NCBI GenBank assembly: GCA_022414725.1
Contig: CM039465.1
Span: 38,712,754-38,776,753, forward strand
Direction of reading: 5' to 3'
DNA length: 64,000 nucleotides
Origin: Microglena sp. YARC
Lineage: Eukaryota > Chlorophyta > Chlorophyceae > Chlamydomonadales > Chlamydomonadaceae
Part shown: piece after piece, positions 43,677 through 55,040 of the stretch
How positions within the stretch are numbered: the first letter of the stretch is position 1
Layout: each line of letters starts with the position of its first letter
The notes under the pieces: model-generated
What the model was told of the DNA's origin: nothing
What the model saw: the letters and a program-made list of their open reading frames with translations, nothing else
The model's database searches: none
Translations under genes and position numbers: made by a program

Positions 43677-44348
43677 TCATCCTCCAGGCGGGAGGGACTC
43701 CTTCATGCGACGTGTGGCAAGAATGCTGGTACAGGAGGCGGTAGATTCTCTGTGCAGCTTAGAGATGAGTTTGTCTACATGTTCGCGACTGATCCTTAAG
43801 GTGGAGAGATTTGTAATAGTTGGGATTGGTATGGTACCAGTGGTACCTATGGTGACGACTAGGTAGTGTACAAGGAATCCTTGTTGTTGAAGGATACGTT
43901 GGAGCTCCTTATGCTGAACGCTCTTTTCCTGGAATTTGATTTGGTGGTTAGTGTCTGAGCAGTAGCCCAGTTCAACTAGGTAGGCTTTTCTTGGTTTGGA
44001 TTCGTCGTCAATGAGGAGGAGATCAGGCCTGTATTTATCCCATGTGGCTTGGGGAAGATCAGGGGGTTTGAGGGTGGCTGGGGGTCTTGTGGGAATGTCG
44101 GAGGACGCTTCACAAGTGCCTGCATCCATGTACATGGGGAGAGCCCCCAGAGCTCCTTTGGCTACTGCCTTTTGGATGAGTTGGACCGCCTTATTATGTC
44201 TGTTAATATACATTCCTTTGAAGACAGGGTGGCTGCACCCAGCAAGAATATGGCCAGCTCCGTCCTGTGCTTTGCGACAAAGAGGGCAGTTATCATCAGA
44301 GGGGGGGCTAGTGCTAGTACCATAGGGGCGTTTGTATCTGTACGCCAA
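43677..44348 (-). CDS. LINE-B CCHC knuckle and restriction-like endonuclease-type domain
   Basis: 223 codons: CPLCRKAQDGAGHILAGC, YINRHNKAVQ, YRPDLLLIDDES, AYLVELGYCSDTN and VTIGTTGTIP. This matches the knuckle, RHN, PD and (D/E) landmarks of restriction-like endonucleases of early-branching LINEs. Ends in TGA. Confidence 0.78.
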   Translation of the reverse strand: MAYRYKRPYGTSTSPPSDDNCPLCRKAQDGAGHILAGCSHPVFKGMYINRHNKAVQLIQKAVAKGALGALPMYMDAGTCEASSDIPTRPPATLKPPDLPQATWDKYRPDLLLIDDESKPRKAYLVELGYCSDTNHQIKFQEKSVQHKELQRILQQQGFLVHYLVVTIGTTGTIPIPTITNLSTLRISREHVDKLISKLHRESTASCTSILATRRMKESLPPGG

Positions 44349-44352
44349 TTTC

Positions 44353-45144
44353 CTAGTCCATAAGCGTCCCCACCGAGCCTTGTGGATTTGTATTTTTTTG
44401 CCACCATTTCATGTCGGTGGATTGCCAGAAACGATTACTAGCCTGAGGGAGGAGGAAGGGGGTGGCTTGCTCCCACATGGAGGAGTATATGCCCGTGGTG
44501 TTGGCATGCCCGGTGTGCAGGGGGGTGGGAAGGTTAGCCTTGATACCCTTGGTGAGATTGTTGGCCGGGTGCCGGGGGGGCTGGTCCCCATTAATAGGTT
44601 TGGGGGGCTGGACAGACGGCCAATGCATATTGAGGTGCGCAAGTTCCCCTGTTTTAACTGGCCCAATTACATTGTATCCTGTCGTCGCTTCTTTCGCGAG
44701 CGTGTCTGCCTCGTCATTCCCTTTGATTCCTGAGTGAGATCGGACCTTAAGCAGGCGTGTGGTAGCAGCAGCGTTGTGTCTGTTGATAATGTGGATGGCG
44801 ATGTCTTGCAGGAGGTCGCGGTGTTTGCTTTCCCGGGTCCTGCTGGGATGGTAAATGTGCAGGTTAATAAGCTGCAAGGAACATAAGCTGTCGGAGTAGA
44901 TGGTGAGTTCTTCATCTATTTCGGAGTGTATGAGTGCTTGTTGGATTGCCACGAGTTCGGCGCGATTGATGTCGGCAGTGATGCCCTGTCCGCCAGGGTC
45001 TATGCGGGGGCAACGTGAAGCGGCCCTGGGGGAGTATACGCCTGCCCCTAGGCGTAGGACGCCGTCTTTGTCTATGATGGCACTTCCATCTGTGTATAGA
45101 GCGAGGCCTGGTGCTTGTAGGATAGCATGTGTGCACGGGAGCAC
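44353..45144 (-). CDS. LINE-B RNase H
   Basis: LALYTDGSA, then NRAELVAIQQAL, TIYSDSLCSLQLI and VRSHSGIKGNDEADTLAKEA give the D-E-D-D catalytic pattern of RNase H1-type domains. The frame is lost at an A run near 44400 just before the C-terminal domain. Confidence 0.93.
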   Translation of the reverse strand: MLPCTHAILQAPGLALYTDGSAIIDKDGVLRLGAGVYSPRAASRCPRIDPGGQGITADINRAELVAIQQALIHSEIDEELTIYSDSLCSLQLINLHIYHPSRTRESKHRDLLQDIAIHIINRHNAAATTRLLKVRSHSGIKGNDEADTLAKEATTGYNVIGPVKTGELAHLNMHWPSVQPPKPINGDQPPRHPANNLTKGIKANLPTPLHTGHANTTGIYSSMWEQATPFLLPQASNRFWQSTDMKWWQKNTNPQGSVGTLMD

Positions 45145-45149
45145 GGGGG

Positions 45150-47186
45150 GTGTTATGGGTGTGGGGGTCTATCTGCATGGGGGTGGGTTGTTGTGCCCAG
45201 GTCTTAAGGAGGGAGCTAAGTGCCTTGGGTAGGTGGGTGGTAGGAAGGCCCAGTTGGGAGGGGGGGGACCTGGTCGTGGGATGGAAGTGGCCCCCATGTC
45301 CCTCATGGTTTGGGCCCATGTGGTGGGTGGGTTGTGGAGGTACTTGGCATGGCCAGCTGGGTTTGAGATGGCAATGAGTTTGTAGGTTCCTCTGTGTCTC
45401 TTGGCAGGGTTGAGTTTCCCCCCGTCCAGATTAGGGAGGGGGTGAGGGGTTTGGCCTTGGGAGGCAGAGTGGCTAGTTCCATAGCCCATGGGTGATTTAG
45501 GAGGGCGTTATGGGCATATGTGGGTTTGTGTGGGACCAAGAGAATGGTGCACGCGGGAATATCAAGGGTGTGAGCATGTATGGCACTGCCTAGTGCCCAT
45601 CGAACAGCCTTGTGGGCCTCTTCAGGGTTCTGGCTGGTGAGGTGTGTGTTTCCCCCGTACCAAGGTTGGGTGTAGCAGTGGGGTCCTAAGCCAAACAGTT
45701 GGCCAATGGGGGTGGGGGTGTTGCCCATGGGGAGGTGGGGACTCATTAGGAGAGGTGATGTGTCAAGGTCCGTTGTCATCCCCAGGGTGGACATAGCTTT
45801 GTGTATGGCAGGGGAGACATTGGAGATGGTAGTGTCTTTGTGCTGTGATAGGAGGGTGGCTACGTCTCCAGCGAAGGTTCCTGTGCTGTGGAGGGTCCAG
45901 AGGTGGGGAGAGTGTGCCTTGGTGGTATGGTATCTGTGGTGGAGGAGGTGGAGTTGGGAGAGGGGTATATGACCGACACATTGGCCTGTTGGTGAGTAGA
46001 TGTAGGTGGTGTCTCCGTTGTTGAGTTGGGGAGAGAGGTGGTGGTACCTGTCATTCAGTGTACTAGCCTGTATGTGGTATTTGCCGGGGGGGTGGATATC
46101 CCAGTCTGGGTGGTGGTCTGCCGTGTTAATGATGAGGTTTTGCCTGAGTTCGCTATACCATTTGGCATCAAACTCTCCTCCCTCCGCCCACTGTCCTTAT
46201 TGTTGGAGGTTAGTGAGGTGGAGGTCTTGTCTAGGTGGAATGGAGGGGGAGGGGGCTTTGGGGGTAGTTTCAGTGTTGTAGGCATGGAGGAGTTCCTGAA
46301 ATCTGGTGGGGCCAACCAGCAGGGTGATTTGTTCCTCTGTGAGATGGACGGGGGACCAAGTGACCACAATGGAGGTGGCAGAGGAGTAGGTGTGGGAATG
46401 CACGGGGAGGCCAGCAGATATGTAACAAGGGAGATGGTGGCAGAGAATGGTGTATGGGGCTTTCTGGACCCTCCAATATCTGTGATGAGGGGTTTCTCGA
46501 GGTTCGTTAGCCTTCCTCTTTTGGGCTCTGAAGCCCAGGAGGTGGGTCAGGCTGTGTTGGTTTCCATATAGGAGGTGGAGGAGCTTGGCTGGGGTTGGGG
46601 GAGCAAGAAGGTCTGGGGTAGAGACAGCATGCACCAGGTCGTCGGGGGAGCTGTTCTTACGGGTGGTGTGGTGTTTGTAGTACGAGGCGTCAGTACATTT
46701 GTGGGTGTCATTTCTAATGAATTGCATTCTGGCAGTCCAAGCAATCTTGGGGTCAGTGCTCCAGGCTTGAGCATTCTTGGTGGGGTGAAGATAGGACTCT
46801 CTGGCCCACCACATGTGTGCATTGGAGGCAGGGATCTCCTCCATATTATGCGAGGGGGGCTGTGTTGTGGTTGGGGTAAGGATGCCGGCACTGGGGGTCA
46901 AGGGTCGGGGCAGTATGGGGGCGGTGTCCCAGTTGTTAAGGTGGTGGCTGATAGTATATGTGGAGAACTTGGTAATGTGCCGTTGGGGAATGCGTAGGTG
47001 TATGGGGAGGGTCCTCGATGCCAAGGGCAGGGGGCTGTGGCAGGAGTAGGGTTGAGGTGGGCTTCCAGGTGGGGGTGGAGAGCACAGGTGTAGGTGTGAG
47101 TCTGTTGAGGGCAACTTTATGCCTAGTGGAGACTCTGGTGCCATAGGTGTGCGAGAGGGTATTGGATGGGATGATTGTGGTCCCAT
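45150..47186 (-). pseudogene. LINE-B linker region, frameshifted
   Basis: A proline/threonine-rich stretch carried by several overlapping minus-strand frames (46197-47186 is the longest, 329 codons). Segments such as EAHKAVRWALGSAIHAH look coding. No catalytic domain recognised. Frequent frame switches occur at homopolymers. Confidence 0.55.
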
Positions 47187-47204
47187 CAGGGCTCACAATG
47201 TCAG

Positions 47205-48240
47205 CTAGGGAAGTAATGCCCAAGGGGATGAAGGTTTTGAGAAGGTTGGGGGAATGGTGTGTTGGGGTAAGTCCGGGAGGGAGTCTTGAAGGGGGTTGAG
47301 TAGGGTTTCATCCTCCATATGGATTTGGATGGAGGCTCTTTTGAGGATGTGCATTTGCCTGGCCAAGGTAAAGTATTGAAGTGTGTGGCTGGGCAAGGTA
47401 AGAGGATCCATACCCTGGAGCATAGCAGCTTCTTTGTGGAGGAGGGCTGTAGTGAGCCTGCCTAGTTTCCCCGTGTCGTTGAGGGACCTAGTGAGGTGGG
47501 CTGCTGTAATTTGAGCATAGTCCACCATTAGGGAGGGGATACCCAATCCTGCCTTTCCCAAGGGGAGGCAGACACTAGCAGTTGGGAATGAGGGGTGTAG
47601 GTCACAGCATTTTTTAGCCAGGGTCCATAAGGCCTTGTCTAAGATGCCTATATCCAAGTAGCTGTAGGGTGCTACGGTCATAGGGTAGGTGATGGCAGGC
47701 TTAATACACGTGGTGATGAGTCTGAGACATTGGAGAGGGGTGGCGCCTTTTGGTTTGGCAGTGGTGAGGATTTGGTGTCCTTTACTATGTATGAGGGCCA
47801 AGGCTTGTTTCATGAGGGGTCTCCAGTTTAGGGTGAGGCTAACCGGCACCCCTAGATACTTGTATGGTTCATTTGGCGGAAGGTATGTAGCCCATGTGTC
47901 GTTAATGAGGATGGTGTTGTGGAGAAGTTTGGTTAGGGCCTTGTGGTTGGTGGGATCCTTGGGGTGGGAGCCATGCAATATGCCAGTGATCATGCATTTA
48001 CCCCCGTTAAGAGGAATCCCAGACCAAGTACTGAATTGTTGCACTTTAAGGCATTGTACCTTGAGGTTGTCTGCTGTGTTAGTGACCACACTGGTGTCAT
48101 CAGCATATCCTAGGCTACCTGTTTTATCTTGGTCAGTATTGGATGTTGAGGTTATGCCTTGCTTGTACCCTCTGCCCCCGGCTTGTAGCCATCTGAGGAG
48201 AGGTTCGATGAAGATGATGAAGAGAAGGGGGAAAGTCGAT
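47205..48240 (-). CDS. LINE-B reverse transcriptase (C-terminal half)
   Basis: Opens mid-domain at PLLFIIFIEPLLRWLQ, then LGYADDTSVV (catalytic YADD near 48100), FSTWSGIPLNGGKC, PYKYLGVPVSLTLNW and the thumb. It ends at a frameshift near 47225; the next frame continues with ITSLADIVSPDGT. Confidence 0.9.
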
Positions 48241-48266
48241 CCACTCTTGAAGTGTCTAAGCTGATA
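48241..48266 (+). repeat. Target duplication and last 15 bases of the copia-2 3' LTR
   Basis: CCACTCTTGAA followed by GTGTCTAAGCTGATA, identical to the end of the 5' LTR. Confidence 0.92.
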
Positions 48267-49306
48267 GTTTTATGTTGGATAAGGGTAGAGGACCAAAAAT
48301 TATTACTTGCATGAGGAATTTGGTGAGGAGTGTTATCGGCCCAGGTGGTTGCATAAATCCCTTTAAGCGGGTGTTGGCCAAGGTGGCAGCTAGTGGGTAG
48401 GTTGGAGCTGATGCCTTGTGTGAGGTTAGGTGCTAGAATGCGTGGGGGGATATCTCCCATGGGTGTGCGAGGAGGTTGGACAGTGGGCCAGTAAACATTG
48501 TGTCTGGGGATTCCCCCAGTGTTATCAGTATATCTGCTGGAGGCAGGGTCATCTGCGGCCTTACGCGCTAGGCTGTCAGCCCGGTCATTTCCAAGAATGC
48601 CTGTGTGGGAGCGTACTTTGCAAAGGGTGGTGTGTGAGCCATGTACAATTCGTTGAATAAGGTGAGATTGGATTGAATGTAGCAGCTCAGCATGTAGGGA
48701 GCGTGTGGCTGTGGTGGGATCATGGATCATTTTTTTAATGAGTTGAAGTGAACAGAGACTGTCAGTGTGGAGGGTGAGGTTAGTATCGTATGGAATGTTA
48801 ATAATGGCTTGGTGAATTGCCACTAGTTCTGCTCTGTTGTTAGTCCTGGTGGCCCCCCGCCCACCTGGGTTGATGGTGTAGCTCATCCCTGCAATGGGGA
48901 CATAAACTGCAGCCCCTATTTTACTAGGGGAGGCCGAGTTACCTTTGATCAGGCTGCCATCTGTGTAGACCTGGAGGCCTGCAGAGAGGATAGCTGGGTA
49001 TGTGCATGGATGAGTAGTGGGAGGAGTAAGAGGTTGAGGGTGCTCGCGGTGGGGAGTGTGCCAAGGTTTTGAGGTGAGTGATCTGAGTATTCTAGGGTAA
49101 GTGATCTGAGTGTCAGAGGAGGTGAGGGTGTCAGGTGGGGTAATAGTGGTGGGCTCCCAGTGGGGGGAGAGGCTGTGCATGTGGTCGTGCCAAAGCTGGA
49201 TAAAGGCTTGAAGGTTGGGAAAGTAGGTAAGTTGACTTTGGGGACTGCAGATAAGGATGAGGTGTAACTTTTGGGTTGATGGGAGGGTGTGGAGTTTACT
49301 GCCCAA
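48267..49306 (-). pseudogene. LINE-A RNase H region
   Basis: Reads LQVYTDGSLIKG, NRAELVAIHQAI, LHTDSLCSLQLI and VRSHTGILGNDRADSLARKA. It resumes at 39344 across copia-2. The frame is open through most of the segment. Confidence 0.9.
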
Positions 49307-49429
49307 GCTAGAAGCTGTATATTCCCCCCTCCTTGTTTGACTTGGCCCCGAAGTAGTTTGTGGGAGCAGGAGCTGGCTAGAAGCTGCATGCAACCCCTCC
49401 TTCCGTGTATACATATATATGTACTTTTC

Positions 49430-50400
49430 AGAAGTCTCCAGCGTTGAATACGCTATACAAGATGCCCGTATGAATAAATATGTTTCAGAAGTCTCCAGCA
49501 TTGCTTTGGTTACATTAGTCCCCGTATGAAAAGATATGTGTCAGAGCTAGCTTTATTAGGTCTTTTCTATCGTGTGTCTTGTCCTCTACATCGACACAGT
49601 AAAACAGTTCAATATCTTTTGCATCGTCTTGACACTCTTAGGTGTCAAGAAGGTACCCATGGTTACACGTGCTTGTAGTAAGCCTCGTATATATAGATGG
49701 TTTGCAAGGGTCTTCAGCATTGAATTAGCTTAACAAGTCATCCGTATAAATATATTGTTTACAGTTGTCTGCAGCATTAAATTCGTGACACGAGTCACCC
49801 GTATGAATAAATATGTTTCAGAAGTCTCCAGCGGTGAATTCGTTTAACAAGTCGTCCGTATAAAAATATCATTTACATAATTTACAACATTGAATTCGCT
49901 TCACGACTCATTCGTCTCTATAGGTGGTTTACAGTAGTCGCAAGCATTGAATTCTTTACACGAGTTACCCGTATGAATATAAATGTTTCATATTCTCCAG
50001 AATTGCATTTGTTACACAAGTCATCCGTATAAATATATTGTGTACACACGTCTCTAGCATTGAATTCGTTACACGAGTCACCCGTTTGAATATATTTGTT
50101 TCAGAATCTCCTGCATTGAATTCGTTACACGACTCAGCCTGATATATAGATGGTTTACAGATGCCTCCAACGTTGAATCCGTTAGGCGACTCAGCCGGAA
50201 CTATATATGGTTTCCAGATGTCTCTAGCATTGAGTTTGTTACACGATAACACAAGTCATCCGTATAAATATATTGTTTACATAAGTATCAAGCATTGAAT
50301 TTGGGACACAAACCACCCGTTTGAGTGCATATGTTTAAGAAATATTCAGCATTGAATTCGTTACACGACTCAGCCGCATCTATAGATTGTTTGCAGGAGT
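49430..50400. repeat. Degenerate ~58-bp AT-rich satellite
   Basis: Many decayed units combining AGCATTGAATTCGTTACACG, AGTCATCCGTATAAATAT and TTTCAGAAGTCTCC. One further unit at 51318-51365 lies beyond the homopolymer-rich block, so that block appears inserted. Confidence 0.8.
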
Positions 50401-51200
50401 CCCCCCCCCCCCCCCCCCCCCCCCCTCCCCCCAGGTTGTCCGAGTACCGAGGTCACCTTTTGCCGTCGCTGGAGGCGGCCAGAAAAATATAAAATACATA
50501 TAAAAAACAGGCCCTGTATGTATGCATGTTACAGTCCAGGGGTAGACAAAATAGGCTAAAGGGACTTGCCCAACCGTATAGGAAGGGCTTAAAAAGAAAA
50601 AGCACTGATGAACTGAATGGACCCAGAACAGACACTCCAATACGAAATTAAAAAACAAAACGGTATGGGATCCGCTGCTTGTCGTCTCATGATGTTCAGC
50701 TGGTCAGTCTGGAATTAAAATGTGGGCTGCTGTACTGCTGGGGTGGGGTGGGGTGGGGTGGGGTAGAATTGGGGTGGCCGGGTGGGGGAAAGATACTTCT
50801 TGCATGAGATCCGAAGAGGTGCCAATGGACTGCCCTTGCCAAGGCCTACTCATGGGTGGTCTCATAATTTCAGTGGTGGTGGTGGGCTGGGCTGGGCTGG
50901 GCTGGGCTGGGCTGGGTTTAGGGTGTGGGTGGGGGGCTGTGTGGAGTTAGGGTGTGGGGTTAGGGTGTGGGCTGGGCTGGGGGGCTGGGGGGGGGGGGAG
51001 GGGGGTTCGGGGGGGGGGGGGGGGGGGGTAAAAACTTATTGCATGAGGTCCAAAGTGTTGCCAATAGACTGCACTTACCACTGCCTACTCATGGGTGGTC
51101 TCAGAATTTCATTTGAAGACCTGAGTAAAAAGTTAGCAAACAACAAAATGAGGTCCTCCCCTCCCCCCCCCCCCCCCCCCCTAAATATGATGCTCAGAAA
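50401..51200. repeat. Homopolymer-rich block with D1 copy 4
   Basis: A C run of more than 20 bases at 50401, D1 at 50528-50640, (GGGGT)n at 50742-50763, (GGGCT)n at 50887-50920, a G run near 51010-51030, and a C run at 51160-51180. Two copies of the GCATGAG(A/G)TCC..CTACTCATGGGTGGTCTC repeat are at about 50800 and 51040. Confidence 0.85.
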
Positions 51201-51461
51201 ATCTGAACCAATGCTCAATAAATCGCAAATATTCATGTCATAGACTTCCTAGTTCCTATACTCGGAATAAATCGATCGGCTTATTTCAACCTTTCGCAGA
51301 GGATGCTACCTCCTGTCTTCAACATTGAATTTGTTACCCGAGTCGTCCGTATAAATATATTGTTGTTTTAAGACAGAGTGGGTGATTTGGACGCCCTATG
51401 CATTCCGAATCACTGCGCAGCTTGTCTTATTTAATTCTGAGTTTTTTTATTATGGGGGAAG

Positions 51462-52110
51462 CCCCATCCTCGTCGCCTACCACCTCTGTTCTGGCCACAC
51501 TGTACACCTCAAGAAAAATGAATGCAGCCATGCTTGGACTTCACATGAAGTGTGTCCATGTCACTACGCAACCGCATGATAATACATCTACCAGGGGAGC
51601 TATTATACATGTTGACTGAGATGAAACATGAATTGAACCAGCTTGCACACAATCAAGAGGGGTAAAGGGAAGTTGGGTAATCACTGAGTTCACATTTCTA
51701 GCTGAAGCATGGGGCTACAACAAATTGCCTGGCCCGAGCTCAGACGAATCTCCAGCACTTGCTTTTGCTGATTTTGCTGTGCCTTATGCAGCTGTTGCTG
51801 CAACTTCTGCTGCGGTTGCGAGACCAGCATGCGAGACCAGCATCCATCAAGACGGTGGCACATAGAACGCCACCATCCAGGTGGAAACTCTATCTTCTAG
51901 GGCAGTGCTGGTCTCGCAGAAAGGATTGGAAAGCAAGATGGAAGACAGAACGAAAGCAATACGTAAATTCTGCTGCGCTGGTGGTCGAAAATTGATGATG
52001 CGACCTGGAGGAAGTGATGTAGAGAGTCGACCGGTTCACGCTTGGAATCGTGAATCGCCACTGACCAGCAATGGCACTGACGATTTGTCCACCTGTCTGA
52101 ACCCTTCCTT
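51462..52110 (-). repeat. ~650-bp repeat Y, inverted partner of 32042-32738
   Basis: See 32042-32738. 52111-52592 contains GGTTAA/TTAACC-rich sequence and no gene. Confidence 0.7.
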
Positions 52111-52592
52111 ACAGCTTGTTTCCAACCAGTTGGGGGTCCGGTTAAGGATTGTGTTTCGGAGTGATTCAGACGCTGATTTCAGCGTTTATTCCACTTCTAG
52201 CCGCTTCTGGTTGCCTCAGGAAGATCAGTCGAAAATTGCGTGGCAGGGACGGTGCCCTGCTGCTGCGAATCCATCTTAGAGAAACTGTGCGATCAGTGAT
52301 GAGTGTCCGAGAAAGAAAGAAGGATGCGGGACTCCAAAGCAGCGTGATTTTTAAGAGGCGCGCTCCAACTTCGTGACGTCACCATATCTCATTCATCAAC
52401 CGAACTTAACCGCCCCTTAACTTTCTTTAATGGCGGGGGGGGTGCGCCATTGCACTAACCGGGACGGTTGGTCTTTAACCGGACCTTAACTTTTTGTGTT
52501 TCCGACCAAACACCGGTTAGCGCCGAAAATAACGAATTTAACCGCCGCTTAACCGGACCCTTAATAGTTCCTATAATAGAAACAAGCTGTTA

Positions 52593-53616
52593 GGGTGGAT
52601 TCCCATTGGACTGGATGGGTAAAGTCGGTTGTAGTACTGGATGGGTCGGTATTTGTCGGTTGGGCCCTTTGGATGGGTCGTTGAGCTCTTTGGATGGTTC
52701 GTGCATCCGTACACGGCCACCCATCCAAAACGCACTCCCATTGCAAGCGACTGGATGGGTGCAGCAATACACGCATGTACCACCGGGAACCTTCGCAGGT
52801 ACTTTCAATCAATAGTCGCAAGAAAAGACGGATCGATCGTTGACAGTTCAATTTCTTGCGCTGATCCATCCTAGATCCATTTATTCCTCTTCTCAAGACC
52901 GCACTCCGCGACCTGAAGTCATACCTCGCGGCGTCCATTTCTTTCTTTCAATCTTTCCACGCGATGAGCATGTCAGCCATGGAGCTATTCCGGCTCCTTT
53001 TCTTCATAATTATTCCTGCTGTAAACCGTTCTCGATCGGGCTTAGGTCTAGACCAGACGAGGAAGCGGGAAATTGAGTTTGCGGAACAGTGTCCACAGCT
53101 GCAGTCTTGTATCGGCGTCCAATTCGGCATCGGTGGCATAATCCCACAAGCCTTCCGTCGCCATGTTGCAGAGCGATGAAAGACGAAAAAGAAAAGTAGA
53201 ATGAAGAAGGGGCGTCGAATGGAGAAGAAATTGTTAGAATGTCCCAGATTCCGTCTTGCTCGAAGATGATCTGTGATCCAAAAGTTCGGAAACTCTAATG
53301 GCTAATGAAACTAGCACGTCGGTTGAAGAAAGCAATACGCGTCAGTTGCGCGACCGTCGCCGGATCAATGCCGGACTGTGCCGGAAGGAGCCGGACATTT
53401 TGCGACCCATCCAGAGCCATCCAACCCACACCTCGGTCGAGGGCCTGGATGGATTTTGGCTTTTGGATGGGTCGTCTGGATGGGTATTTCGTCAGTACAT
53501 CCGTACAAATACGAACCATCCAAAACCCCTATGGGAAGGTAAACACTGGATGGGTCGTCGGTTATCCGTACTTAACGACCCATCCAGACCCATCCTGCCC
53601 CAATGGGAATCCACCC
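52593..53616. mobile_element. Harbinger-like TIR element
   Basis: Perfect 17-bp terminal inverted repeats GGGTGGATTCCCATTGG and a TTA target duplication (52590-52592, 53617-53619), as expected for PIF/Harbinger. Subterminal GGATGGGT repeats occur on both strands. At 1,024 bp it lacks a transposase; short frames inside (52964-53179 plus, 53164-53052 minus) may be remnants. Confidence 0.8.
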
Positions 53617-53942
53617 TTACACATACAGCCTGTTTCCAATTGAGGGTTAGACCGGGTTATGGAGCATAACCGTCCTCGGCAATCGGAAACACTCGAAAAC
53701 TTGTACTTCGCTCGACCGACTTGTACACCATTTTCCGGCAAATTTTTATGATGTGCCGGTGCGGATCGGGGTTACCCTGAACCGTCCCCCCCCCCACACG
53801 GTTAAGCGTAACCCCGATCAGCCATGGTTCCACGCTGGCAATTAAACCCGCAGCGGTCACTTGCGGCCATCATGTGGAGTTGAGCGCGAGCGCTGCAATC
53901 TTATAGATCGTGCAGTCCCGCGCGACCCCTTCAATTCCCCAA

Positions 53943-54237
53943 TGTGGTGGATAACGATCCTCCCACTGAGTTGCCACGCGGTGGTGACGACTTTCCGACA
54001 GATGACGAACGACTTATGTAGGCAGTTGAAACCGAGCGAATTGACCCACTGATCAGTGTCTGATCAGCTACTCGGGAATACCTAAAACGAGGGTTCCATT
54101 AGGGTCTAGACGCGCTGGAAGCGGGAAGGGAGTCTTAAGCCGTGCTTCTGACTCTTAGGGCCGTCTAAACTCCTGAGATCATTTCTTAGGCTTCCAGTTA
54201 CAAGACACTCCGTGTTACAAGGTATTCATATACCACA
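53943..54237 (+). repeat. Gypsy 5' LTR
   Basis: 295 bp, TGTGGTGG..TACCACA. Confidence 0.95.
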
Positions 54238-54328
54238 ATTGGTTTCTTGAGCCTGGTCGCGCTTTCAAACCGCGCCACTCGCTTTACTCCCCACCCCCGA
54301 CGTCCCCTCGAGCCCACCATCACCGAGT

Positions 54329-55040
54329 ATGGCCTCTTCTTCAGCCCAAGCTGCTGCGGCTCCACCTTCTGAGGTCCCGGATGTTGACGACATGGACCAC
54401 GAGGAGCTCGTCTAGCAAGTCAAGGCTTGGGAGCTGCACGAGCTCTCCAAGGAGAAAAGAAAAGGCGCTGGAGGGCCGGCACCTTCGCCTCCCGACCTTT
54501 CAGCTGCCGAGAAGGAGCTGAAGGAAGCGCGGATGGCTGTCAAAGTCAATGGCAAGAAGGTCGCCACAAGGCCTGACTCCACGCCGCTTGGCAAGGCTGC
54601 CGCGCACGTTGCCCTCGTGGAGAAGGACAGGGTTATCGCTAGCCTCGAACTTCTTCACCATCACGAGGCCGAGGCCACCGCATCCAAGCACCTTGAGGAG
54701 ATGGCTCGGCTCCAAATGCGAATGAGGGATGCCGAACAGGAGACACTTCGAGTTCCGCTCTCCTGAAGGCCCAGCAAACGCCCCCCGCTGGACCACCTGA
54801 GGGCCCCGCTGCTGGATCGCCTGCAACGCCCCCCGCCCCCGCTGGACCACCTGATGGCCCCGCTGCTGGATCGCCTGCAACGCCCCCGCCCCCGCTGGAC
54901 AACCCGCGGCCCCCACAGCTGGACTGCCTGCGGGCCCCCCTGCTGATGGATCGCCTGCTGCTGGCCAGCCCGCTGCTGAAGCGCCCGCTGCAGGACCGCC
55001 CGCCGTTGGCCCTCCCGCTGGACCTCATTCGGACGCTTTA
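54329..55040 (+). pseudogene. Gypsy Gag N-terminal region, interrupted
   Basis: From ATG 54329 the frame is coherent through an in-frame TAG at 54413-54415 to 54766 (AAEKELKEARMAV, EEMARLQMRMRDAE). A proline-rich CCCC tract follows where the frame wanders before Gag proper at 55041. Confidence 0.6.

Larger units (their letters stand above)
43583..48240 (-). mobile_element. LINE-B, RT plus RNase H plus restriction-like endonuclease type
   Basis: Inserted in the copia-2 3' LTR with an 11-bp duplication CCACTCTTGAA (43572-43582 and 48241-48251). The minus-strand order is reverse transcriptase, a long linker, RNase H, CCHC knuckle and endonuclease-like end. It is 5'-truncated within the reverse transcriptase. 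The 3' end GGCGTTATC is followed by a T run on the element strand, an unusual tail. I know of RNase H together with a restriction-like endonuclease in RandI/Dualen LINEs; this assignment is by domain order only. Confidence 0.88.
39345..48266 (+). mobile_element. copia-2, internally deleted copia element split by LINE-B
   Basis: 5' LTR 39345-39675 (331 bp). The 3' LTR is 43267-43582 plus 48252-48266, also 331 bp once LINE-B and its duplication are removed. The LTRs differ at about five positions. Flanks GAATT and GTTTT are a weak 5-bp duplication. Internal sequence keeps gag N-terminal pieces and the integrase C-terminus but has lost capsid, protease, integrase core, reverse transcriptase and RNase H. 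Same family as copia-1. Confidence 0.88.
38418..49306 (-). mobile_element. LINE-A, 5'-truncated, carrying nested insertions
   Basis: A perfect 13-bp target duplication GCTAGAAGCTGTA flanks it (38405-38417 and 49307-49319). Element sequence is only 38418-39344 and 48267-49306; the middle is copia-2. The 3' end is a repeat tail of AATTTC type (38418-38445 on the complementary strand). 5' truncation falls before the RNase H domain. Confidence 0.9.

Noticed and set aside
46026..46571. Glycine/valine-rich plus-strand ORFs
   Set aside because: Antisense shadows of the LINE-B linker, which has strongly biased composition.
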